34,375 bases of DNA from Thermococcus sp. (GCF_015521605.1 NZ_WANV01000040.1:1-34375); one strand, 5' to 3'; positions 1 to 6,949 are shown, counted from the stretch's first letter. Numbers and translations are program-made. Notes: generated from the sequence alone by a model not told the origin.

Positions 1-2
1 TC

Positions 3-1148
3 GTTAACTTTACCGGGGGAGAGCTTCCGGAGAGGGCTTTCCAGGTATACGCCGAAGACCTCCTCAAGGAAGCAAAAAAGATCAGAGGTCTCAGGATCAG
101 CAAGATCGAGTTTGATGCAAACGTTGGAGAGGGTGTGGTTTATCTGAACGTCCACATACACGGCAACTCCGATGGCAGTTCCAGGGACATAGAAATCGCG
201 GAGAAGAGGATGCTCCACGCGGTCAGCAAATACGCCCCCGTCCTTCTCAGGGAGGCCGAGGTCAAACCCATAGTCAAAGACGTCAGCGTGGTAATAGACG
301 GGCAGGAAATCAGGCCTCAGGAGATCGTGGACAGGGACAAAAAGAAGACGGGCAACGTGACAAAGGACGGAAAAATAAGCCTCTCCGTCCTTGAGGACGT
401 CTGGCCGTATTTCAGCGCCTACGCCAGAACCGTCATTACCGAGCTGGAGGGGGCAGGAGTAAGGGTCAAGAAAGCGTATTTTGACGTCAAGGGCAGAAAA
501 GAGTTCGAAATTAACCTGTCCATGGTCGGAGAGACCGAAATGACCAAGGAGACAGTTGAGAGAATCGCTAGGGACATTCTCACAAGGCACGCCAGAGAAC
601 TTGGAAGGTCGATAAAGCGCTACATAACCGTCCACAACATTGACGTCGAGGTTCTAACCCCTGCCATTGCAAGCGCCGCCAGGGAAGCCCCCAAGGTAAC
701 CTCCAGCAAAGCCGCGGAAGTCCTGGCAAAGAAGGAACTCCTGGAGAAGGAGGTCGAGCAGCTCCTCAAGCAGGCCGGGATAGATGACCTCGCTCCGTTC
801 ACAGAGGAAAAGAAGAAAGAGGCAGAGGAGGCCATGCTCAAAGGCCGCATAGAACCCGCAATAGAGACCCTGAAGACCAGGATTCACGCGGAGATGAAGC
901 TTATACCCCGGGTTACCTTCAAATGGCTCAAAATGAACCACGAGATCAAGGACTCCACGGTGATGGTTGACATTGAAGCGAGCTTCCTGAGGGAGGAGAC
1001 AGGGGGTCTCTTCGGCTCGTTCTCGGGAGTCTCGGACAGCAAGATAAAGAAGGACATCGAGGACGCAATAAGACGCATCCTCCGCGAGGTCTCAAAGGAG
1101 TACAGCATAAGGATAGAGCTGAGGAAGCTCAACATAATCCTCCGCTGA
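3..1148 (+). CDS. Conserved protein of unknown function (5' end outside window)
   Basis: The reading frame is open from base 3, with no stop upstream of the GTG at 135. That GTG falls inside continuous protein-like sequence, so the true start lies outside the window and at least 381 residues are visible. I do not recognise the function; a DUF2226-type archaeal protein is a weak guess. The sequence is soluble, highly charged and has no membrane segment. A helix followed by an alternating hydrophobic strand with a central Phe/Trp seems to recur about three times (near 20-165, 415-530 and 870-985), suggesting repeated alpha/beta modules. The stretch from about 700 to 860 is Lys/Glu-rich and probably helical or coiled coil. 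A T-rich tract follows the stop. Confidence 0.8.
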   Translation, partial: VNFTGGELPERAFQVYAEDLLKEAKKIRGLRISKIEFDANVGEGVVYLNVHIHGNSDGSSRDIEIAEKRMLHAVSKYAPVLLREAEVKPIVKDVSVVIDGQEIRPQEIVDRDKKKTGNVTKDGKISLSVLEDVWPYFSAYARTVITELEGAGVRVKKAYFDVKGRKEFEINLSMVGETEMTKETVERIARDILTRHARELGRSIKRYITVHNIDVEVLTPAIASAAREAPKVTSSKAAEVLAKKELLEKEVEQLLKQAGIDDLAPFTEEKKKEAEEAMLKGRIEPAIETLKTRIHAEMKLIPRVTFKWLKMNHEIKDSTVMVDIEASFLREETGGLFGSFSGVSDSKIKKDIEDAIRRILREVSKEYSIRIELRKLNIILR

Positions 1149-1160
1149 TTTCTTTTTATT
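1149..1160 (+). terminator. T-rich terminator-like tract
   Basis: An 11-of-12 pyrimidine/A-T run (TTTCTTTTTATT) begins right after the stop codon of the first gene. Archaeal terminators are T-rich tracts without a required hairpin. It also lies just past the 3' end of the minus-strand sRNA. Confidence 0.45.
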
Positions 1161-1218
1161 ATTCAGCACTCAAGATCCTCATCATCCTGACGTCAGCTCT
1201 GCCGAGGTCATCATGCGT
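1160..1218 (-). ncRNA. Box C/D methylation-guide sRNA (predicted target tRNA-Leu(CAA) C34)
   Basis: Read on the minus strand, all four boxes are canonical: C = ATGATGA (1214-1208), D' = CTGA (1196-1193), C' = ATGATGA (1185-1179), D = CTGA (1166-1163). The spacers are 11 nt (C to D'), 7 nt (D' to C') and 12 nt (C' to D), which is textbook archaeal geometry. A TATA box on the same strand (1247-1238, GATTATAAGG) lies directly after the stop codon of the 1259-2008 gene and predicts a start near 1217, three bases before box C. The D guide (1178-1167) is complementary to an anticodon loop reading CUCAAGA. By the box+5 rule the methylated base is C34 of tRNA-Leu(CAA). The D' guide (1207-1197) predicts G in CUCUGCCGAGG; I do not recognise that target. 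Confidence 0.93.
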
Positions 1219-1237
1219 TTCGCTGTTCTCAGTTGTC

Positions 1238-1247
1238 CCTTATAATC
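1238..1247 (-). promoter_or_regulatory. TATA box of the C/D sRNA
   Basis: GATTATAAGG on the minus strand, centred about 25 nt before the expected 5' end of the sRNA. It starts 11 bases after the upstream gene's stop codon, so the sRNA is probably an independent transcript. Confidence 0.6.
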
Positions 1248-1258
1248 CTGTCCCCACA

Positions 1259-2008
1259 TCAGCTCTTGGGGGACGTGAGCGGCATCAGGCCCTGGTGCTT
1301 GGTGTCATATCTGTAGGCCATTGGCTCGAATTTGGCAAGGGGCGATTTGAGGACGTACATCTGCTCGAAAATTCCATGGTCACTCTTCTTGCTTGAGAAT
1401 TCAAGCACGTAGTCACTGAATTCAATGCTCCACGAGAGGAAGCTCGTGGATACCCTGTCTTTTCCGAGGAGGTACATCGAGAAAAGATGGCGCCCGTTTA
1501 TAACGCGATTGGATAGGAGACGCTTGATCAGTTTTATGCTACGCTCCTCCCCGATTTCAAACGCCATGCCATCGAGGGAGAACACGAAGTCAACGATCTC
1601 CATTTTCTCAGTCTTCTTAAAGATGGTTCTGTATATCTGCTCAAGCTTCGGGATGTAGGTTTCGGGATTGAAGCTCTCTATCCGGTAAACGTAATCCGCC
1701 GGATAATGAAAATCATACCTTGATCCAAAAACATCGATAACCGCAAGATTGCCCTTCCGTCCCTCTTCCTCAATGTCAAGCCCCACGGATCTCGCCCTCA
1801 GCATCAGCCTTGGAAGCGGAAGGTTGTAGTTTATGATGATGCCCAGAACTCCCCTGGAAATCTGGTGCTTCAGGATTTCAAAGGGCAGTTCCCAGCCCAT
1901 TGAGAAGGAGTCATATACCACTAGCAGACTCGAACTCCTTACGAGACCTCCACCAATGGCGTGGTCGATATAGTCAAGTCCAGACGTTACCACTTGCATG
2001 TGTTCCAC
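1259..2008 (-). CDS. RecA/KaiC-like ATPase-fold protein with degenerate P-loop
   Basis: A 249-residue protein resembling the archaeal Rad55/KaiC-like RecA-superfamily proteins. The N-terminal SGLDYIDHAIGGGL matches the usual opening of that fold. The following strand-loop that should be a Walker A motif reads VVYDSFSMGWEL at about residues 30-41 and lacks the GK[S/T] core, so ATP binding by the usual route is doubtful. A hydrophobic strand ending in Asp (VDFVFSLDGM) sits near the Walker B position. The start is either GTG at 2008 or ATG at 1999. A TATA element at 2038-2031 predicts transcription from about 2009, which would make the GTG leaderless. The gene is divergent from a FilR1-type regulator and shares its intergenic region, so joint control is likely. 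The ligand and role are unknown. Confidence 0.75.
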   Translation of the reverse strand: MEHMQVVTSGLDYIDHAIGGGLVRSSSLLVVYDSFSMGWELPFEILKHQISRGVLGIIINYNLPLPRLMLRARSVGLDIEEEGRKGNLAVIDVFGSRYDFHYPADYVYRIESFNPETYIPKLEQIYRTIFKKTEKMEIVDFVFSLDGMAFEIGEERSIKLIKRLLSNRVINGRHLFSMYLLGKDRVSTSFLSWSIEFSDYVLEFSSKKSDHGIFEQMYVLKSPLAKFEPMAYRYDTKHQGLMPLTSPKS

Positions 2009-2062
2009 AATACCCCTTTGGGCATTTGGGATATATAACGTTTTTGCTCTTGAAAAACAAAA

Positions 2063-2079
2063 TTGTTCTAATAGGACAA
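2063..2079. promoter_or_regulatory. Near-perfect palindrome in divergent promoter region
   Basis: TTGTTCTA-A-TAGGACAA has 8-nt arms matching at 7 of 8 positions around a single central base. It lies between the TATA elements of the two divergent genes (about 2035 minus, about 2101 plus). It is a plausible operator for the adjacent HTH regulator; binding is inferred only from position and symmetry. Confidence 0.5.
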
Positions 2080-2141
2080 AAGTTGTGACATCAAGAAAAG
2101 TTTATTAGGATGACACCGTAAAAGGGACGGGAGGAGAGGCC

Positions 2142-2936
2142 ATGAATCCGGAAAACGTGCTCAAAATGGTTGTAACATCCAGCGTGCGGCATAAAGTGCT
2201 GCTTGCCCTCTCAGAGGGGCCCAAAACACTGGGCGAGATTCATTCCCTGGTGGGTTCAACAAAGTCAACGATTTCACACGCCCTTAGCGACCTGATGGAT
2301 GAAACGCTGGTAATTCAGGATCCTGAAACCAAGCAATACAGACTCACCAATATAGGTTATCTGGTTTCCCTCCAGGTTAGAAACATCAGGGGAGCCTTGG
2401 AAAGCATAAGACGGTTTGAGGAGTTCTGGCTCTCCCATGACCTCAGCGGCATTCCGGAAGAGCTTCTGCTGAGGCTGGGAGACCTCGTGGATTCAGAACT
2501 CCACACAACCACGCCAGAATATCTGAAGCTACCCCACGAGATATACATGGAGCTGATAAGAACGTCCAAGTGGATAAAGGGCGTGTCCCCCATACTGTTC
2601 GCGGACTACCCGGAGGAATTCTTGGAGCTGGCCTTTGGCGAGGAAGTCGATATTGAGATAATCACGACCAGAACCGTGTACGAGAGGCTCGTTGAACTGT
2701 CGCCTCCGGAGGCCGTTGAGAAAGTTAAGGGTCTTCCAAACGTCAAGCTCTATGTAATCGACGAAAACCCAAAGGTCGCGTTTACCGTGACAAACAACTT
2801 TCTGTCCCTCGGCCTGTTCTTGCCCAACGGAACATATGATATGATGAACGACCTTATCAGCACCAGTGAACGGGCCAAAAAGTGGGGAATAGAACTCTTT
2901 GAATATTACAAGAAAAAGGCTGAAAGGGTTATATAA
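2142..2936 (+). CDS. Winged-HTH transcriptional regulator, FilR1 (DUF1724)-type
   Basis: A 264-residue predicted DNA-binding regulator. An ArsR-like winged helix occupies about residues 5-75 (SSVRHKVLLALSEGPKTLGE, then a recognition helix around STKSTISHALSDL and the wing TKQYRLTNIG). The C-terminal half (about 130-260) looks like the FilR1 sensor/effector domain described in methanogen regulators. The ATG at 2142 follows a strong GGGAGGAGAGG ribosome-binding site. A TATA-like AAGTTTATTAG near 2096-2106 predicts a start about 15 nt upstream. The gene diverges from the RecA-like gene, with a palindrome between them, so autoregulation and control of the neighbour are the simplest hypothesis. 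The signal sensed is unknown. Confidence 0.82.
   Translation: MNPENVLKMVVTSSVRHKVLLALSEGPKTLGEIHSLVGSTKSTISHALSDLMDETLVIQDPETKQYRLTNIGYLVSLQVRNIRGALESIRRFEEFWLSHDLSGIPEELLLRLGDLVDSELHTTTPEYLKLPHEIYMELIRTSKWIKGVSPILFADYPEEFLELAFGEEVDIEIITTRTVYERLVELSPPEAVEKVKGLPNVKLYVIDENPKVAFTVTNNFLSLGLFLPNGTYDMMNDLISTSERAKKWGIELFEYYKKKAERVI
2929..2936 (+). promoter_or_regulatory. TATA box overlapping the upstream stop codon
   Basis: TTATATAA overlaps the end of the regulator gene and is centred about 26 nt before the ATG at 2959. The UbiA-family mRNA would then be leaderless, which agrees with the absence of a Shine-Dalgarno sequence before that ATG. Confidence 0.55.
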
Positions 2937-2958
2937 TTCCCGTTTTAAATCATTATTA

Positions 2959-3882
2959 ATGAAGAACATGAGGTTGTCCTCTGACTATGCCAAATATTCG
3001 AAACAGGACGGAATTGGGAGCGTCTTTGGTCTGGGTACCTGGTTAGCTGGCCGTGTATTCACTTTTTTGGTTTCCACCTCCCTGTTTCTAGCGGCTAGTG
3101 GTGTGTTCAAGGTTTACTTCTCCTTTCTGCTCTACGGCATAGCCCCGCGATGGAACCTGCTCGTGGCCACGTTCCTTCTGGTGTTCAGCGTTTACGGAAT
3201 CAATAAGCTGACCGACATCGGGGAGGACGAGATTAACAACCCCGAAAGGGTTAGATACGTGAAGAAAATAGCCAAACTGCTCAAATATTCCGTGATCATC
3301 TCCCTGGTCGTGGCGGTAATCCTCAGCGCCCTCACAAGTCCGTGGGCGGTTCTGGTCGTCCTATTCCCGATAATCGCCGGCGTGCTCTACAGCGTTCGAC
3401 TGCATCCCGAGTACCCAAGGCTCAAGGACATTACAGGGGTCAAAAACGTGATAATAGCAGTAACCTGGGCGAACGGAACCGCGTTTCTCCCCTATCTCGT
3501 TGCAGGAAATGTGGGTCTCCAGAAAGTCTTTATGATATACTACTTCTTTTTTATGAAGAGCATGATAAACACTATGCTCTTTGACGTCAGGGACATAGAG
3601 GGTGACAGAATGAACGGAATACAGACAATACCAGTGAAGCTGGGGCTGGAAAAAAGCAGACGGCTTCTGCTTCTTATGAACTCAACATTTCTGCCGTGGC
3701 TTGTAGCAGCATACGTCCTTGGATGCTTCGGCCACTATCTCCCCGTTCTGGTGTTCGCTGTCCTGAACGGTTATGGGTACATCCTGTATTTTGCCCGGGA
3801 AGGGTACAAACCGGGAAAAGCCCTTGATTTATGGGTGGACGGGGAATGGTTTTACACACTGCCCATAGCAATGTTAATATGA
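2959..3882 (+). CDS. UbiA-family membrane prenyltransferase
   Basis: A 307-residue polytopic membrane protein that transfers an isoprenoid chain to an acceptor. Both Asp-rich UbiA motifs are recognisable: INKLTDIGEDE at residues 81-91, a variant of NDxxDxxxD, and DVRDIEGDR at 209-217 followed by the usual G-IQTIPVKLG. About eight hydrophobic segments surround them. Motif I begins N-K rather than N-D, so the substrate may differ from those of the digeranylgeranylglyceryl-phosphate and quinone enzymes. The open frame extends back to 2899 inside the previous gene. I prefer ATG 2959 because the TATA box at 2929-2936 would give a leaderless message starting there; ATG 2968 is the alternative. The acceptor cannot be named from sequence. 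Confidence 0.85.
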   Translation: MKNMRLSSDYAKYSKQDGIGSVFGLGTWLAGRVFTFLVSTSLFLAASGVFKVYFSFLLYGIAPRWNLLVATFLLVFSVYGINKLTDIGEDEINNPERVRYVKKIAKLLKYSVIISLVVAVILSALTSPWAVLVVLFPIIAGVLYSVRLHPEYPRLKDITGVKNVIIAVTWANGTAFLPYLVAGNVGLQKVFMIYYFFFMKSMINTMLFDVRDIEGDRMNGIQTIPVKLGLEKSRRLLLLMNSTFLPWLVAAYVLGCFGHYLPVLVFAVLNGYGYILYFAREGYKPGKALDLWVDGEWFYTLPIAMLI

Positions 3883-3909
3883 AGTATTCGTCTTCCATCG
3901 AAACGCTAA

Positions 3910-3918
3910 GTTTTTAAG
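3910..3918 (+). promoter_or_regulatory. TATA box of the EamA gene
   Basis: GTTTTTAAG centred about 27 nt before the ATG at 3941, with no Shine-Dalgarno sequence in between. This implies an essentially leaderless mRNA. Confidence 0.5.
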
Positions 3919-3940
3919 CTGAACGTTCCCCGGTTTCAAC

Positions 3941-4810
3941 ATGGACGGCGTAGTACTCGGAGTTCTTGCGGCACTGACATCGGCGGTCTCATGGGCCACA
4001 TCAACGATACTGATAAAAGCAGGGATGAAAAACAAGAGCCCCGTTACCGCCAATATATTCCGTCTCTACGCCGTCTCGGTGATGTTCGTTGTTGTCTTCC
4101 TGATAGACGGCACGTTCTCCAAAATAGCCGAACTCTCACCGACCCTCCTTGCCGTGGCCTTCATTTCGGGACTCTTCGGCTTCGTCATAGGCGACTATTT
4201 CTACCTAAACGCCCTGAAGATTATGGGGGTCTCCAGAACGGTCCCCATAACATCGACGTATCCCCTGTGGACAATACTGTGGGCATTTCTTTTCCTCGGG
4301 CGGAGGATAAGCCCCCAGGTGGTGATAGGGGCAATCCTGGTCGTTACCGCCATAATCGTGGTTCGCAGGGCTGAGGAGGAAGAACGGGTCGACCCTAAAG
4401 GCTTTATCTTCGCCCTCCTCGCTCCCCTCTCATGGAGCTTTGCAATACTCACTATGGACTGGCTGACCGGATACGTGGACGTTCTGTCCCTCGCGGGAAT
4501 TAGAATGATGTTTGCGGCGATCGGGGTTTCGGTGTTCCTCCCCAAGTACCGGAGGGAGTTGAGAGAAATAACCCTAAGAGAGGCCCTGCTCCTGACAGGG
4601 GCGGCCTTTACAGGGCTCATGCTGGGGCAGTACCTCTTCGTGTATTCAATAAACCAGGTAGGCTCCCAGATATCGGCTCCAGTTTCCGCGGTAAATCCCA
4701 TAATAGCCTCGGCTCTCGCGATAGTCCTGCTGAAAGAACCTCCGAACAAGAAGATACTGGAGGGCCTCGTTCTGGCCGTGCTTGGAGTCGTGCTTATCTC
4801 GACCGCTTAA
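3941..4810 (+). CDS. EamA/DMT-family transporter
   Basis: A 289-residue membrane protein with ten hydrophobic segments arranged as two five-helix halves, the hallmark of the drug/metabolite transporter (EamA) superfamily. Each half carries the family's pattern: an N-terminal helix with SAVSWATSTILIKAG, then a mid-half SxTYPLWTIL-type motif (half 1) and the corresponding SQISAPVSAVNPIIASALA (half 2). The linker around RRAEEEERVDPKG is polar and probably cytoplasmic. Members export or import small metabolites such as amino acids and nucleotides; the substrate is not deducible here. The ATG at 3941 sits about 27 nt after a TATA box. The stop is followed within two bases by the promoter of the H/ACA RNA. 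Confidence 0.88.
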   Translation: MDGVVLGVLAALTSAVSWATSTILIKAGMKNKSPVTANIFRLYAVSVMFVVVFLIDGTFSKIAELSPTLLAVAFISGLFGFVIGDYFYLNALKIMGVSRTVPITSTYPLWTILWAFLFLGRRISPQVVIGAILVVTAIIVVRRAEEEERVDPKGFIFALLAPLSWSFAILTMDWLTGYVDVLSLAGIRMMFAAIGVSVFLPKYRRELREITLREALLLTGAAFTGLMLGQYLFVYSINQVGSQISAPVSAVNPIIASALAIVLLKEPPNKKILEGLVLAVLGVVLISTA

Positions 4811-4819
4811 CTTTTAAGC
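4811..4819 (+). promoter_or_regulatory. TATA box of the H/ACA RNA
   Basis: CTTTTAAGC immediately follows the EamA stop codon. Its centre predicts transcription from about 4840, shortly before the first hairpin. Confidence 0.5.
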
Positions 4820-4839
4820 TCTTCAGGTTTAGAGTTAAC

Positions 4840-5003
4840 CGCCGACAGCGAGGGGACAACATGTCTCCTCGCACGGGCTCGGTCAACCCGCCTCCGCGAG
4901 GTATCGGGTTCAGTGAGCGGAGCGTGCTCACGCCGAGCCCACAGGGCCGGGAGCATCCACCCGCGCGAGGGAATGAACGCGGGCCTCTGTGCCCGGCCCA
5001 CAC
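4840..5003 (+). ncRNA. Two-hairpin box H/ACA pseudouridylation-guide RNA
   Basis: Two consecutive hairpins each end in ACA. Hairpin 1 has lower stem GGGCTCGG (4875-4882) with CCGAGCCC (4933-4940), upper stem CTCCGC (4892-4897) with GCGGAG (4917-4922), and ACA at 4941-4943. Hairpin 2 has lower stem GGGCCGGG (4944-4951) with CCCGGCCC (4992-4999), upper stem CCCGCG (4960-4965) with CGCGGG (4978-4983), and ACA at 5000-5002. Both apical regions carry GA ... TGA, the L7Ae-binding K-turn/K-loop of archaeal H/ACA RNAs. Each has an unpaired pocket between its stems. The distance from upper stem to ACA is 16 nt in hairpin 2 (typical) and 18 nt in hairpin 1 (slightly long). A further 11-bp hairpin (4848-4872) precedes them. 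Ends are estimated from the TATA box and the last ACA. It may correspond to one of the Hgc/Pf-type RNAs of Pyrococcus. Confidence 0.85.
4848..4872 (+). ncRNA. 11-bp hairpin at the 5' end of the H/ACA RNA
   Basis: GCGAGGGGACA pairs with TGTCTCCTCGC (one G-T pair) around an ACA triloop. It lacks the internal pocket of a guide hairpin and has no ACA box directly after it. It may cap or stabilise the transcript. Confidence 0.6.
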
Positions 5004-5067
5004 TTCGACCCTCTTCTGAGGAAGGCTTATAACCTCCAAGACTGAAATAAATAACTGGTGGTTATGT

Positions 5068-5640
5068 ATGGTGACAATCCCCCGCCCCATTGACCCCAGG
5101 GAGATAAAGCGAATTAGGAAGGAGCTCGACATAACCCAGGAAGAGCTCGCCCAGAAGGCGGGTGTGACTCAGGCGTATATAGCCAAGTTAGAGGCGGGGA
5201 AAGTTGACCCGCGATTATCGACCTTCAACCGTATTCTGCAGGCCTTACTCGAATGCAAGAGGGCACAGCTCAAAGCAAAGGACGTCATGTCCTCCCCCGT
5301 TATCTCAGTTAAGCCCTACGAACTCGTCGAAAACGTCATCAGGATAATGAACGAGCACAACATCTCGCAGATTCCGGTTATCGCGGGCAATAAGGTTGTC
5401 GGTTCCGTGACGGAGCGGACTCTGGTCAGGCAGAGCCTTGAGTACGAGGATATCTACGACAGGAAAGTCATGGAGGTCATGGAAGAGCCGTTCCCGATAG
5501 TCAACGAGGACGAAGACCTTGAGGTCGTTAAATATCTCCTTGAGGAGCATCCAGCGGTTCTGGTTCAGGACAGGGAGGGAAAGGTGGCCGGGATCATAAC
5601 CCGTGTGGATATATTCAGAATCGGAAAAACGAAGGAGTAA
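5068..5640 (+). CDS. HTH (XRE) + tandem CBS-domain regulator
   Basis: A 190-residue predicted transcriptional regulator. A Cro/XRE helix-turn-helix covers residues about 10-65 (ITQEELAQKAGVTQAYIAKL). Two CBS domains follow at about 72-125 (KAKDVMSSPVISVKPYEL) and 133-188 (VMEEPFPIVNEDEDLEVV, ending GIITRVDIF). CBS pairs usually bind adenine nucleotides or S-adenosylmethionine, so the protein probably couples DNA binding to energy or methyl-donor status. This HTH-CBS architecture is common in euryarchaea. The ATG at 5068 follows GGTGG and has a TATA-like GGCTTATAACC at about 5023-5033. It stands alone between the H/ACA RNA and a surface-protein gene. Targets are unknown. Confidence 0.87.
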   Translation: MVTIPRPIDPREIKRIRKELDITQEELAQKAGVTQAYIAKLEAGKVDPRLSTFNRILQALLECKRAQLKAKDVMSSPVISVKPYELVENVIRIMNEHNISQIPVIAGNKVVGSVTERTLVRQSLEYEDIYDRKVMEVMEEPFPIVNEDEDLEVVKYLLEEHPAVLVQDREGKVAGIITRVDIFRIGKTKE

Positions 5641-5662
5641 AATTGTTCTTTCCTTTTCTCCC
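5641..5662 (+). terminator. T-rich terminator-like tract
   Basis: A pyrimidine-rich run directly after the HTH-CBS stop codon with four T-clusters, the usual form of an archaeal terminator. Confidence 0.4.
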
Positions 5663-5731
5663 GTTTGGAAACGTTTTTATCATCCACAGCCCATTATTTT
5701 AAGAGAAAAATAATACGAGGGGGAACGGGCG

Positions 5732-6949
5732 ATGAAGAAGATGTTAATCACGGTGATCATTTTTGCCCTCTTTTTCTCCCAATACGCGGGTGCAACCACG
5801 ATAGCGGTTGACGTTTCACACGATGAAGGGACGGTAGCGCTGGTCTCGCCCATAGTTGACCCTGTCACGGGAAAGGTCATAGCCGAGGGCATGATACCAA
5901 CCCTTTCATGGTACGACTGGGGTTACATTGGCTACAGCCCGGAGCTTGAGAACGCCGGTGTCAAGCACCTCGGCGACGGCATCACGTACGAGGCTCTGGA
6001 GGGCGTTGATGTCCTTATAATAGGGCAGCCGTGGAAGAGGTTCTCTTCCGGGGAAATGGAGGCCATCGTGAAGTGGTTCTCAGAGGGAGGGAAAGTCCTG
6101 TGGGTTGCCGGAGACTGTGACAGGAAGGACAGTGCCTACGTCCAGCGAAACGTCAACGAACTGCTCTCGGCAATACCGAACACCAGACTGAGGATAGACT
6201 ACGCCACGGCAACCGACACGTTCAGCAACGCCGGGAAGAGTGCATACGTGGCCGGTTTCGTCAGGGTGGACTTGGAAACCCCCGACGCGGATATTCTCAA
6301 CAGGGGATACCAGGGCGAAGTGGGTAAGGTTCTCTTCCATGAGCCGGGTGTCCTGGCGTGGGTGGACGAAGAGGGCAGATGGCATCCTTTAATCGCGGGG
6401 GAGATCCCTGAGGGCATCTACCGGATAGTCACGACCAGCGGTAACGGGATGATAGAGGATGACTACGCCCCCGAGGCAAGGGCTTACAAAGCCTGGGACA
6501 GGGGACTGTTCACGCTCCTGGCCGTGGAGTTCGTCAAACTCCCCAACGGGGCGGAGAGCATTCTGATAGTCAGTGCGGAAAGTCCATACGGAAGCCCCGT
6601 GCCCATATGGGTGAACCGCTACGGCAGCTATCTCTTCGATGGCCAGCAGTTCGTGACTAACCTCCTCCGCTGGGCCATCCTTGAGGCATCGAAGCTTGCC
6701 CCGCCGGAGGAAACCACAACCACCACGGTGACAACGACAACCACAACGCAGCGGACGACCACAACCACGCACCTCACGGTCTCCACCACGACTACCTCAA
6801 AGCCTGTGGCAGAGACCACCACCGGCACCAGCGAAACGTCAGTGACAACATCAGCACCGCCAAGGACTCCCCTCTGGATTGTGGGGCTCGCTGTGATGCT
6901 TCTCATTGGTGCCGCTGTTCTTGTGTTTCTGCTGCTCAGGAAACCGTGA
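5732..6949 (+). CDS. Secreted cell-surface protein with Thr-rich stalk and C-terminal anchor
   Basis: A 405-residue exported protein. Residues 1-22 are a clear signal peptide (basic MKKM, hydrophobic core, small residues before TTIAVDVS). The ectodomain from about 23 to 325 starts with TIAVDVSHDEG and contains VDVLIIGQPW and GGKVLWVAGDCD, a Rossmann-like alpha/beta pattern resembling class-I glutamine-amidotransferase-like or DUF4350-type modules, with no evident catalytic Cys-His pair. Residues about 330-375 form a Thr/Ser-rich low-complexity stalk, probably glycosylated. A single transmembrane helix (about 380-400) and a short basic tail follow, so the protein is tethered outside the membrane. 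It lies upstream of a substrate-binding lipoprotein in the same orientation, but each has its own promoter. The function is unknown. Confidence 0.8.
   Translation: MKKMLITVIIFALFFSQYAGATTIAVDVSHDEGTVALVSPIVDPVTGKVIAEGMIPTLSWYDWGYIGYSPELENAGVKHLGDGITYEALEGVDVLIIGQPWKRFSSGEMEAIVKWFSEGGKVLWVAGDCDRKDSAYVQRNVNELLSAIPNTRLRIDYATATDTFSNAGKSAYVAGFVRVDLETPDADILNRGYQGEVGKVLFHEPGVLAWVDEEGRWHPLIAGEIPEGIYRIVTTSGNGMIEDDYAPEARAYKAWDRGLFTLLAVEFVKLPNGAESILIVSAESPYGSPVPIWVNRYGSYLFDGQQFVTNLLRWAILEASKLAPPEETTTTTVTTTTTTQRTTTTTHLTVSTTTTSKPVAETTTGTSETSVTTSAPPRTPLWIVGLAVMLLIGAAVLVFLLLRKP

Noticed and set aside
1425-1658. Open frame of 77 codons on the plus strand inside the RecA-like gene
   Set aside because: It is antisense to a better-supported gene, has no ribosome-binding site and shows no protein-like pattern.
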